Position numbers and translations under genes: made by a program. A DNA stretch of 6,101 nt from a bacterium. Its GTDB lineage: Bacteria; SZUA-79; Acidulodesulfobacterales; Acidulodesulfobacteraceae. The stretch is taken from assembly GCA_021794335.1 (NCBI GenBank), contig JAJYQZ010000261.1, positions 1 to 6,101 of the forward strand. Direction: 5' to 3'. Of the stretch, positions 1-5,140 are shown one piece after another (position 1 is the stretch's first letter; each line of letters begins with the position of its first letter). Under the pieces are notes generated by a model. The model was given only the letters and a program-made list of their open reading frames with translations. It was not told where the DNA came from and searched no databases.

Positions 1-15
1 GGTTATATGTAAATT

Positions 16-101
16 CTGGATTCCCGCCTACGCGGGAATGACATCTAAAGGGTGAAATCGTAAATTCTCTCTTAGTCATTCCTGCGAAAGCGGGAATCCA
101 G
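16..101 (+). repeat. 86-base palindrome-ended repeat element, copy 1
   Basis: The element is bounded by CTGGAT and ATCCAG. Each end carries a 20-base palindrome: 20-39 (ATTCCCGC, loop CTAC, GCGGGAAT) and 78-97 (ATTCCTGC, loop GAAA, GCGGGAAT). The 38-base middle (40-77) reads ...GGTGAAATCGTAAATTCTC.... The same layout with exactly the same length recurs at 3051-3136 (inverted) and 5141-5226. The palindromes fit the ATTCCC-N8-GGGAAT form known as dRS3 in Neisseria, but relatedness to that family is not shown. No open reading frame fits inside, so it would be a non-autonomous, MITE-like or REP-like element. Confidence 0.85.
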
Positions 102-130
102 AAAATAAATTTCTAAATCTGGATTTGGGA
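102..130 (+). repeat. AT-rich tail following repeat copy 1
   Basis: The 29 bases after the element (AAAATAAATTTCTAAATC, then TGGATTTGGGA) match those after copy 3 (5227-5255) at about 25 of 29 positions. The repeated unit may therefore be about 114 bases rather than 86. The ATCCAG that ends the element and CTGGAT at 119-124 can pair as a further 6-bp stem. Confidence 0.6.
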
Positions 131-140
131 GTAATTTTTA

Positions 141-169
141 TTTATTTTATTTTAAATATATTATATAAT
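141..169 (+). promoter_or_regulatory. Candidate promoter for tRNA-Glu
   Basis: A perfect -10 hexamer TATAAT lies at 164-169. A weak -35 (TTTATT, 141-146) sits 17 bases upstream. Transcription would start near 176, giving a leader of about 40 bases before the tRNA. The surrounding DNA is very AT-rich, so chance matches are easy and the -35 is poor. Confidence 0.4.
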
Positions 170-214
170 TTAACGATAAATATTTTTCGTTTGAAAAATC
201 CTATTGATTAAAAC

Positions 215-289
215 GGCCCCATAGTCTAGCGGTTAGGACGTTGCCCTCTCACGGCAGTAACACGGGTTCGAATCCCGTTGGGGCTGCCA
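215..289 (+). tRNA. tRNA-Glu (anticodon CTC)
   Basis: This is a 75-nt cloverleaf. The acceptor stem is GGCCCCA paired with TGGGGCT (first pair G-U), followed by discriminator G and an encoded CCA (287-289). The D-arm has the GTCTAGCGGTTAGGAC form typical of bacterial tRNA-Glu. The anticodon stem 241-245/253-257 encloses loop CTCTCAC, with anticodon CTC at 248-250 reading GAG. The T-arm CGGGT-TCGAATC-CCGT is intact. No second tRNA follows, and I saw no duplicated 3' end that would mark an integrated element. Confidence 0.97.
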
Positions 290-525
290 TTTTTATTTAT
301 TATGAGATATATTTAGCCCGTTATGATGCCTTCTTTTAAAAAAATATTCATAAAAACCCGAACAAACCTCAAAAGAAAAATAATAAAATTTCAGGATAAT
401 TCTGATTTTTTACGCAGTTTTGGGGATTTTTCTTGCCTTTATGGGAATTTTAAGAAAACGGGATGTAGTGCTTGCCATAGAACAGGGTGAAAATCAGGCA
501 GTTTTCTAGAATTTTAACCGACATT

Positions 526-564
526 GCCGAGAAGTCCCCTCCGGAAAGGGCGGGGTAGTTCGCG
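526..564 (+). repeat. IS200/IS605-like right-end hairpin motif, copy A
   Basis: The stretch consists of GCCGAGAAGTCCCC, a short TCCGGAAA middle, and GGGCGGGGTAGTTCGCG. CCCC (536-539) can pair with GGGG (552-555). The GAAGTCCCC...GGGGTAGTTC layout resembles, from memory, right ends of IS200/IS605-family transposons and the 3' end of TnpB-associated guide RNA. No tnpA or tnpB coding remnant is readable beside it, so at most it is a solo end or decayed trace. A related copy in the same orientation starts at 2764. Confidence 0.45.
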
Positions 565-570
565 CTAAAG

Positions 571-593
571 TAGAATAGTAGAATAGTAGAATA
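571..593 (+). repeat. Tandem 8-base repeat (TAGAATAG, about 2.9 copies)
   Basis: TAGAATAG occurs at 571-578 and 579-586, followed by TAGAATA at 587-593, ending four bases before the epimerase Shine-Dalgarno site. Each unit contains TAGAAT, one base from a -10 consensus, but no -35 lies at the right distance. The repeat might still set promoter spacing or leader length. Confidence 0.8.
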
Positions 594-596
594 ATT

Positions 597-602
597 GAGG
601 AG
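597..602 (+). promoter_or_regulatory. Ribosome-binding site fixing the TTG start of the epimerase
   Basis: GAGGAG lies 8 bases before TTG at 611. There is no in-frame ATG until about codon 150, well past the NAD-binding motif, so this site and the TTG define the start. Confidence 0.85.
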
Positions 603-610
603 AATAAAGT

Positions 611-1639
611 TTGACCGAAGAAATAAAAAATTGGTTTAAAGATAAAAAATTAAGGTTTTTAGTTACGGGGGCGGCAGGCTTTGTCGGGACAAATCTTGCA
701 TTAAGGCTTTTAGAATTGGGGCAGAGCGTTACCGGCATCGATAGCTTTATTACGGGCAGGATTTCCAACATAGAGCATATTAATAATTTTGCAAGGGAAA
801 ACGGAAAAACGGACGGCTTTAAATTTATTAAAGGCGATTTAAACGATGCCGAACTTTGCAAAAAAGCCGCGGAGAACATAGACTATGTTTTTCATGAGGC
901 GGCAATAGCGTCCGTTCCGTGGTCGCTAAAAGAACCGCATCTTTTTCATTCTAATAACGATGCCGCTTTCTTTAACATCCTTAACGCATCAAGGCTTTCA
1001 ACGGTTAAGAGGTTTATTTATGCGTCGAGTTCGGCCGTTTATGGAACAAATTCAAATATGCCGTCGGTAGAGGACAATATAGGAGAGCCTCTTTCCGTTT
1101 ACGGCGCCGCAAAACTTACGAACGAAATATACGCAAAGGCGTTTTTTAACAGTTTTGGCTTTGAGTCGGTAGGCTTCAGGTATTTTAACATATACGGGAA
1201 ATTTCAAGACCCTTATTCCGCTTATGCAGCTGTTATCCCTATATGGGTAAAAAAGATTTTGAGCAATGAAAGGTTTATTATTAACGGGGACGGAACGACC
1301 ACGAGGGATTTTTGCTATGTTGACGATATTGTCGATATAAATCTTCTGGCGGTAATGTATGGGGGAGAGAAAAAGCCGGGTGTTTATAACGCCGGAATCG
1401 GAAAATCGGTTAGTTTAAATGAACTGGTTCAGACGCTTAAGGAATTTTTCGGCAACGATATACAATATGAGCACGGGCCTTTCAGGGGCGGGGATATAAA
1501 GTATTCGGAAGCCGATATAACAAGAGCCGAAAGAGAGCTGGGATTTAATCCGAAGTTTTCGTTAAAGGAAGGATTGGGACAAACATTAGAATATTACAGG
1601 GGTCTGCTTACGCCCTTCAATACGGGCAAGAGTTATTAA
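611..1639 (+). CDS. NAD-dependent UDP-hexose 4-epimerase, WbpP/TviC-like (extended SDR)
   Basis: This 342-residue protein is close to full length for the family. Such enzymes invert C4 of a UDP-sugar in the cytoplasm through a transient NADH-bound 4-keto intermediate, supplying precursors for O-antigen or capsule. Visible features are the Rossmann motif GxxGxxG (G20, G23, G26), acidic D44 for NAD ribose, the SSS block at 139-141, the catalytic pair Y164/K168 (YGAAK), RYFN at 190-193, and a C-terminal substrate region with GDGTTTRDFCYVDD and FRAGD-like FRGGD. Motifs such as ASVPWS, YAAVIP and YSEADI point to the WbpP/TviC (UDP-GlcNAc 4-epimerase) branch rather than classical GalE. By alignment from memory, S299 occupies the gatekeeper position (Tyr299 in E. 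coli GalE, Ser in WbpP), predicting acceptance of N-acetylated sugars. It starts with TTG behind GAGGAG and is followed after 39 bases by a dehydrogenase, probably in one operon. The exact substrate is inferred. Confidence 0.9.
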   Translation: MTEEIKNWFKDKKLRFLVTGAAGFVGTNLALRLLELGQSVTGIDSFITGRISNIEHINNFARENGKTDGFKFIKGDLNDAELCKKAAENIDYVFHEAAIASVPWSLKEPHLFHSNNDAAFFNILNASRLSTVKRFIYASSSAVYGTNSNMPSVEDNIGEPLSVYGAAKLTNEIYAKAFFNSFGFESVGFRYFNIYGKFQDPYSAYAAVIPIWVKKILSNERFIINGDGTTTRDFCYVDDIVDINLLAVMYGGEKKPGVYNAGIGKSVSLNELVQTLKEFFGNDIQYEHGPFRGGDIKYSEADITRAERELGFNPKFSLKEGLGQTLEYYRGLLTPFNTGKSY

Positions 1640-1657
1640 AATATTTATCAAATTTAT

Positions 1658-1673
1658 TAATGCGGAGGCATTA
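1658..1673 (+). promoter_or_regulatory. Hairpin presenting the dehydrogenase Shine-Dalgarno in its loop
   Basis: TAATGC (1658-1663) and GCATTA (1668-1673) form a perfect 6-bp stem around the tetraloop GGAG (1664-1667). GGAG is the core of the GGAGG ribosome-binding site for the ATG at 1679. The spacing from GGAGG to ATG is 10 bases. Confidence 0.7.
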
Positions 1674-1678
1674 CCATT

Positions 1679-2716
1679 ATGCGTTGCGCGCTTTATTATA
1701 GCAATAAAGATATAAAGATAATCGAAAAAGCGGTTCCGAAAATCGATGACGATGAAGTCCTTATGAAGGTTATGGCAAGCGGGATTTGCGGCAGCGACGT
1801 CATAGAATGGTATAGGAGAGACAAAGTTCCTCTTGTTTTAGGGCACGAGGTTACGGGCGTGATTGCGGATGTTGGAAAAAATGTTAAGGGATATAAGGCG
1901 GGGGACAGAATTTGCGCCGCCCATCATGTTCCGTGCAATATCTGTAAATATTGCTTAAGCGGACACCAAACCGTTTGCGATACTATAAGAGCGACGAACT
2001 TCGATCCGGGCGGATTTTCCGAGTTTTTAAGGCTTCCCGAAATAAATGTCAAAAATGGCATATATATCCTGCCGGATTCCGTCAGCTTTGAAGAAGGGAC
2101 ATTTGTCGAGCCGCTTGCCTGCGTTGTCAGAGGGCAAAGACTTGCCGGTGTAAAACCTGCGGATACCGTTATAGTCATCGGAAGCGGACTTGCCGGGCTT
2201 CTTCATATTAATCTTTTAAGGACAACGGGCGCAAGCAGGATTATAGCGACTGATATAAATGACAAAAGGCTTGAATATGCTAAAAAATTTGGGGCGGATT
2301 ATGTTTTTAACGCCGGCGATAAAAACGTAGATTTACCCGAAGCGGTCAAAGAAATAAATGACGGATTTTTAGCCGATGTGGTAATTCTATCAACGGGGGC
2401 GCACAGCGCCGTCCTGCATGGGCTTAAATCCGTCAGGAGGGGCGGAACAGTTTTATTTTTTGGAGCGGCGGATGAAGGAGCAAAGCTTCCCTTATCTATA
2501 AACGAAATATTCTGGAGAACCGAGGTTGCGCTTTTGAGCTCCTATGCCGGTTCGATACTTGACCATAGGACGGCGCTCGAGCTTATAAGGTCTAAAAGAA
2601 TTAGCGTTAAGGATATGATAACCGACAGGCTTTCTTTAAAAGATATTGCTAAAGGATTCGAACTTACGGCTAAAGCTCAGGATTCCTTAAAGGTTATAAT
2701 AAATCCAAACGGGTAG
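1679..2716 (+). CDS. Zinc-dependent medium-chain dehydrogenase (threonine/sorbitol dehydrogenase-like)
   Basis: This 345-residue protein has the usual length for the MDR family of NAD(P)-dependent alcohol/polyol dehydrogenases. The N-terminal catalytic domain has zinc-site residues C37 (GICGSD), H56-E57 (GHEVTG) and E144 (FVEPLACV). A structural zinc site is intact: C86, C89, C92 and C100. The Rossmann domain starts at VIVIGSGLAG with G168, G170 and G173. D192 at the end of the second strand suggests NAD rather than NADP. The enzyme would oxidise a secondary alcohol or sugar hydroxyl, or reduce the ketone, in the cytosol. Its place behind a sugar-nucleotide epimerase hints at a carbohydrate substrate, but the family is too broad to choose between L-threonine, polyols and others. 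The start is ATG after GGAGG. No membrane segment or truncation is seen, and codon usage looks like that of its neighbours. Confidence 0.88.
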   Translation: MRCALYYSNKDIKIIEKAVPKIDDDEVLMKVMASGICGSDVIEWYRRDKVPLVLGHEVTGVIADVGKNVKGYKAGDRICAAHHVPCNICKYCLSGHQTVCDTIRATNFDPGGFSEFLRLPEINVKNGIYILPDSVSFEEGTFVEPLACVVRGQRLAGVKPADTVIVIGSGLAGLLHINLLRTTGASRIIATDINDKRLEYAKKFGADYVFNAGDKNVDLPEAVKEINDGFLADVVILSTGAHSAVLHGLKSVRRGGTVLFFGAADEGAKLPLSINEIFWRTEVALLSSYAGSILDHRTALELIRSKRISVKDMITDRLSLKDIAKGFELTAKAQDSLKVIINPNG

Positions 2717-2763
2717 GTGGCGGCGACTCCAAATCCCGACTTAGAAACTACTTTAACTTTCCC

Positions 2764-2848
2764 GCCGAGAAGTCCCCCATATTCTTCCGCTAAAAAAGGC
2801 ATACTTTTTTAATGCGTACGGAAGAATATATGTAAGGGCGGTGTAGTC
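2764..2848 (+). repeat. IS200/IS605-like end motif, copy B, with a palindrome in its loop
   Basis: The left half GCCGAGAAGTCCCC (2764-2777) is identical to copy A at 526-539. The right half GGGCGGTGTAGTCC (2836-2849) differs from copy A at two of 14 positions. In copy A the halves are 8 bases apart; here about 58 bases intervene, most of them forming a long hairpin. A TTTAAC precedes both copies at a similar distance. Confidence 0.5.
2778..2832. repeat. Long stem-loop 1 (CAT...ATATG type)
   Basis: ATATTCTTCCG (2779-2789) pairs perfectly with CGGAAGAATAT (2819-2829). Inside it TAAAAAA (2791-2797) pairs with TTTTTTA (2805-2811) around the 7-base loop GGCATAC. The left arm starts CAT and the right arm ends ATATG, so the right arm has two extra bases. 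It lies 61 bases after the dehydrogenase stop and could impede read-through, but has no canonical terminator tail. Confidence 0.75.
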
Positions 2849-2902
2849 CACGAAATTGCAATGTCGAATAAATCCCAAAATTGCGGGTAGAAAATTATTT
2901 TT

Positions 2903-2919
2903 CCGGATTCCCGCTTCGC
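2903..2919. repeat. Half copy of the palindromic repeat end
   Basis: These 17 bases match the left end of the 86-base element (CTGGATTCCCGCTTTCGC) except for one substitution and one missing T. They break off where stem-loop 2 begins. The rest of the element is absent here. Confidence 0.55.
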
Positions 2920-2944
2920 CATAAACGGCATGCGTTTATATGGC
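2918..2944. repeat. Stem-loop 2 (CAT...ATATG type)
   Basis: GCCATAAACG (2918-2927) pairs with CGTTTATATGGC (2933-2944) around GCATG, apart from a two-base AT bulge in the right arm. Its centre GGCATGCG resembles the centres of stem-loops 1 and 3. Confidence 0.7.
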
Positions 2945-2950
2945 TTTCAG

Positions 2951-3003
2951 CATCTTCGGCACGCAAGGGCAGCATGCGCCCGTAAGCGCGTGCCGAAGAT
3001 ATG
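2951..3003. repeat. Stem-loop 3 (CAT...ATATG type), GC-rich
   Basis: ATCTTCGGCACGC (2952-2964) pairs perfectly over 13 bases with GCGTGCCGAAGAT (2988-3000). An inner stem GGGC (2967-2970) with GCCC (2978-2981) closes a 7-base loop AGCATGC. The left arm begins CAT and the right ends ATATG, as in stem-loops 1 and 2. This is the most stable-looking structure in the window. Confidence 0.8.
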
Positions 3004-3020
3004 TGAAGTTTCAAAGAAAC

Positions 3021-3045
3021 TTTCCCGCTGAAGCGGGTTGGGACA
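3021..3045 (+). repeat. Left arm of a 25-base inverted repeat
   Basis: The reverse complement of this arm matches 3175-3199 at 24 of 25 positions. The arm contains its own small hairpin, CCCGC-TGAA-GCGGG. The pair of arms encloses repeat copy 2 with unequal spacers of 5 and 38 bases. Confidence 0.8.
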
Positions 3046-3050
3046 TTTGT

Positions 3051-3136
3051 ATGGATTCCCGCTTTCGCGGGAATGACTAAGAGAGAATTTATCGTTTCAC
3101 CAGTCGGCTGTCATTCCTGCAAAAGCAGGAATCCAG
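3051..3136 (-). repeat. 86-base palindrome-ended repeat element, copy 2 (inverted)
   Basis: Read on the minus strand this aligns without gaps to copy 1, including an identical core TAAATTCTCTCTTAGTCATT. Its palindromes are 3055-3074 (ATTCCCGC-TTTC-GCGGGAAT) and 3113-3132 (ATTCCTGC-AAAA-GCAGGAAT). In the second, both arms changed so that pairing is kept. The leftmost base departs from the CTGGAT end (ATGGAT). Confidence 0.85.
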
Positions 3137-3230
3137 TTTATTTAGATATGTCGGGGCAAAATTGTCCTATACCGTGTCCCAACCCGCTTCAGCAGGAAAC
3201 GAAGTACAGCGAAGCTCATCCAGTTTATTT
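3131..3230. repeat. 13-base direct repeats around a 74-base segment
   Basis: ATCCAGTTTATTT occurs at 3131-3143, overlapping the end of repeat copy 2, and again at 3218-3230. The 74 bases between them contain the right arm of the inverted repeat. This looks like an insertion with a target duplication, or a segmental duplication. Confidence 0.65.
3175..3199 (-). repeat. Right arm of the 25-base inverted repeat
   Basis: It is the partner of 3021-3045 with one mismatch (A at 3194 where pairing predicts G). The mismatch weakens the small hairpin that is perfect in the left arm. Confidence 0.8.
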
Positions 3231-3254
3231 GGGAAATCTGGATTTGGATTAGAA

Positions 3255-4979
3255 TTACATATCGCAAACGCCCGCTTTTTCACGCTCTAAATAGCACATT
3301 ATTATACCGGTCAAATATAAATCCGTAACATATTCCGAAACCATTCTATGAGTATTAAAATGTGGAGCTATGGTGGAAACCGCCATTTTCATTATTTTAA
3401 GATAGTCCGAAAAATTTTTATAATATAGATCCAGTATGTTAAATTCAAGTTTTCCGTAAATATCGTTTGAATCCTGTATGTCGTCGGAGTAGCTAAGATC
3501 CGTCCACGCCGGTTTAGGCCCTATCCCCCATCCGTTTATTCCCTCCATGCAGGCTTCGAGCCACCAGCCGTCAAGAACGCTAAAATTCGGAACGCCGTTA
3601 AGCGATGCCTTCATGCCGCTTGTGCCGGATGCTTCTAACGGCCTTACGGGATTGTTAAGCCATAAATCCGCTCCGGCTAATATTATGCCGGCTTTATGAA
3701 TATTGTAATTTTCTAAAAAAGCAATTTTAATCTTTTTTGTTTTCGACGCGATATACTGGGATGCGTTATGAATCGATTTTATCATGGCTAAACCGTCCGA
3801 GTCGGCGGGGTGGGCTTTTCCCGCAAAGATGATCTGGATATTTCCTTTTCTTTCCGCTATTTCGATTAATTTATTGGGATTCGAAAGTATTAGGTTGTTT
3901 CGTTTATAATGGGTTATTCTTTTTGCCATGGCTATCGTAAAATCTTCGGGAATAAACGAAGCGTCGCTTTCGGAGTTCACCATTTCTACCAGAGTCTCCT
4001 TGGATAATATATGCGCCTGAGCGAATTCGTTATCGGGTATGCAGGCGGCATCCCTCAGCAAATCGGGATCCTCCTCCCAACCCTTAATATATTTTGCATA
4101 TAACATTTTGTGATGAGGGGAAGCCCACTTTATATGGTGGATGCCGTTGGTAACATATTTAAGCCTGTATCCTTCGAATATTTGTTCCGAAACGAATTTA
4201 TGCTTTCTTGAGACGGCCACGACATTTTTTGCATTTTTAATGGCAAGCCACGAAAGGTTCAGTTCATCGTTATCCCCAAGTTTTTCTTGATATATATCGT
4301 AAAGCACTTGTTTGTCGCAATATCTGCCGAGCATGCCCGCTACATCTTTCATTTCGAATCTATCGAAAGCGGCAGGAATGGGGGTATGGGTCGTAAAAAC
4401 CACCCTTGATTTTACCCTGTTTAAATCACCCATATCTTTCATAAGGCTTGCTATTAAAAAGGCTGAATGGCTTTCGTTTATATGGTAAAGAAACGGCCTG
4501 TAATTTAATGCTTTTAACATTTCATATCCGCCTATACCTAAAATTATTTCTTGCTTAAGGCGGGTTAAGCCCCCTTCGACATACAGCCTGTCGCATATTT
4601 TTCTTGTTTCGGGGTCATTTTCGGGAACATCGGGGGTTAAAAAATAAGCGTCTATTTCATTATCCCCCTTTGTCGATTCTATCGTATATTTATAGGCGGT
4701 AATCGTAATATCTTTGTCGCCGAGCGGCATTTTAATTTTTATATTTGTGGGCTGCATATATCTTTCGACATCCCACTCCTGAACGGAATCAAGCTGAGTC
4801 CCGTCGTTTGACAGCTTTTGGTTGGTGAAGCCGTTTTTCCACAAAAGAGTTATACAGACGGCGGGAACTTCAAGGTCGGCGAAACTTTGCAATGTATCTC
4901 CGGCAAGAATTCCAAGTCCTCCGCTATATGTTGGAATTCTGCTATCGACGGCGCATTCCATAACGAAATAAGCTATCAT
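3255..4979 (-). CDS. Compact alpha-glucan phosphorylase (GT35)
   Basis: This 574-residue cytoplasmic enzyme would use phosphate to release glucose-1-phosphate from glycogen or maltodextrin with a pyridoxal phosphate cofactor. Signatures in order are YSGGLG (18-23, the glycine loop), HINESH (166-171), THTP (197-200), KRITHYKR (353-360) with R354 and K359 matching the phosphate-site pair R569/K574 of rabbit phosphorylase, FAGKAHP (385-391), and EASGTSGMK (449-457), in which K457 is the predicted PLP-binding lysine. The protein begins directly at IAYFVMEC, where longer relatives have an N-terminal DUF3417 domain, so it is the short form (about 570 residues against 800-860). All core motifs are intact, so this is not decay. 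The ATG start follows AGGAGGG on the minus strand (4991-4997), 11 bases away. It is preceded by a candidate promoter and a 12-base tandem repeat. Substrate chain length cannot be judged. Confidence 0.94.
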   Translation of the reverse strand: MIAYFVMECAVDSRIPTYSGGLGILAGDTLQSFADLEVPAVCITLLWKNGFTNQKLSNDGTQLDSVQEWDVERYMQPTNIKIKMPLGDKDITITAYKYTIESTKGDNEIDAYFLTPDVPENDPETRKICDRLYVEGGLTRLKQEIILGIGGYEMLKALNYRPFLYHINESHSAFLIASLMKDMGDLNRVKSRVVFTTHTPIPAAFDRFEMKDVAGMLGRYCDKQVLYDIYQEKLGDNDELNLSWLAIKNAKNVVAVSRKHKFVSEQIFEGYRLKYVTNGIHHIKWASPHHKMLYAKYIKGWEEDPDLLRDAACIPDNEFAQAHILSKETLVEMVNSESDASFIPEDFTIAMAKRITHYKRNNLILSNPNKLIEIAERKGNIQIIFAGKAHPADSDGLAMIKSIHNASQYIASKTKKIKIAFLENYNIHKAGIILAGADLWLNNPVRPLEASGTSGMKASLNGVPNFSVLDGWWLEACMEGINGWGIGPKPAWTDLSYSDDIQDSNDIYGKLEFNILDLYYKNFSDYLKIMKMAVSTIAPHFNTHRMVSEYVTDLYLTGIIMCYLEREKAGVCDM

Positions 4980-4999
4980 AAAGTTTAAAACCCTCCTAA

Positions 5000-5023
5000 T
5001 AAATAGTCAATTAAATAGTCAAT
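5000..5023 (-). repeat. Perfect 12-base tandem duplication in the phosphorylase leader
   Basis: TAAATAGTCAAT occurs at 5000-5011 and again at 5012-5023. On the coding strand it reads ATTGACTATTTA twice, ending two bases before the Shine-Dalgarno sequence. It falls within the predicted untranslated leader and could bind a regulator or be a recent slippage product. Confidence 0.8.
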
Positions 5024-5047
5024 CGGGTAAATTGCGCGAACTTGGTT

Positions 5048-5076
5048 ATTTTACTATGGATATAAAATGAAATCAA
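5048..5076 (-). promoter_or_regulatory. Candidate sigma-70-type promoter for the phosphorylase gene
   Basis: On the minus strand TTGATT (5071-5076, 4 of 6 to consensus) is followed after exactly 17 bases by TAAAAT (5048-5053, 5 of 6). Transcription would start near 5041, giving a leader of about 60 bases that includes the tandem repeat. The match is by eye in AT-rich DNA. Confidence 0.45.
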
Positions 5077-5140
5077 GGAACCCGCTGAGCCCTAATTTGC
5101 CGATAGAAATTGTAGAATATACTTCAAAACCTTAAAAGCT

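Larger units (their letters stand above)
290..610. other. Intergenic stretch between tRNA-Glu and the epimerase gene
   Basis: I see no convincing gene in these 321 bases. An ATGATG start at 323 opens a 55-codon lysine-rich frame ending at 490 with no Shine-Dalgarno site. A second frame, free of stops from 387 to the TAG at 507-509, encodes a hydrophobic stretch (IILIFYAVLGIFLAFMGIL) followed by RKRD. The two could be parts of one frameshifted small gene (see findings). The right end holds an IS200/IS605-like end motif (526-564), an 8-base tandem repeat (571-593) and the ribosome-binding site of the epimerase (597-602). Confidence 0.6.
2717..3254. other. Convergent intergenic region dense in palindromes
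   Basis: These 538 bases separate the 3' ends of two convergent genes and hold no credible coding frame. In order they contain: an IS605-like end motif split by a long palindrome (2764-2848); a 17-base half repeat (2903-2919); two further stem-loops (2918-2944 and 2951-3003); a 7-bp hairpin AAGTTTC-AAA-GAAACTT (3006-3022); a hairpin CCCGC-TGAA-GCGGG (3024-3037) inside a 25-base inverted repeat; an inverted copy of the 86-base element (3051-3136); and a 13-base direct repeat around a 74-base segment (3131-3230). No stem is followed by a clear T-run, so terminators for the flanking genes cannot be pinned down. Confidence 0.8.

Noticed and set aside
215..289. tRNA-Glu as an integration site for a mobile island
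   Set aside because: No duplicate of the tRNA 3' end and no integrase gene are seen in the window.
323..564. Coding remnant of tnpB or tnpA beside the IS605-like end
   Set aside because: No frame here gives TnpB zinc-finger or DDE/RuvC motifs; the CSAC string in one short frame lacks the spacing of a zinc ribbon.
290..610. Riboswitch or leader RNA for the epimerase operon
   Set aside because: No known aptamer pattern was recognised; the only clear stem is the IS605-like hairpin.
565..879. Open frame of 104 codons on the minus strand
   Set aside because: It overlaps the start of the well-supported epimerase gene, shows no recognisable motifs and is a shadow frame.
1924..2178. Open frame of 84 codons on the minus strand
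   Set aside because: It lies wholly inside the dehydrogenase gene over its zinc-site codons and has no support of its own.
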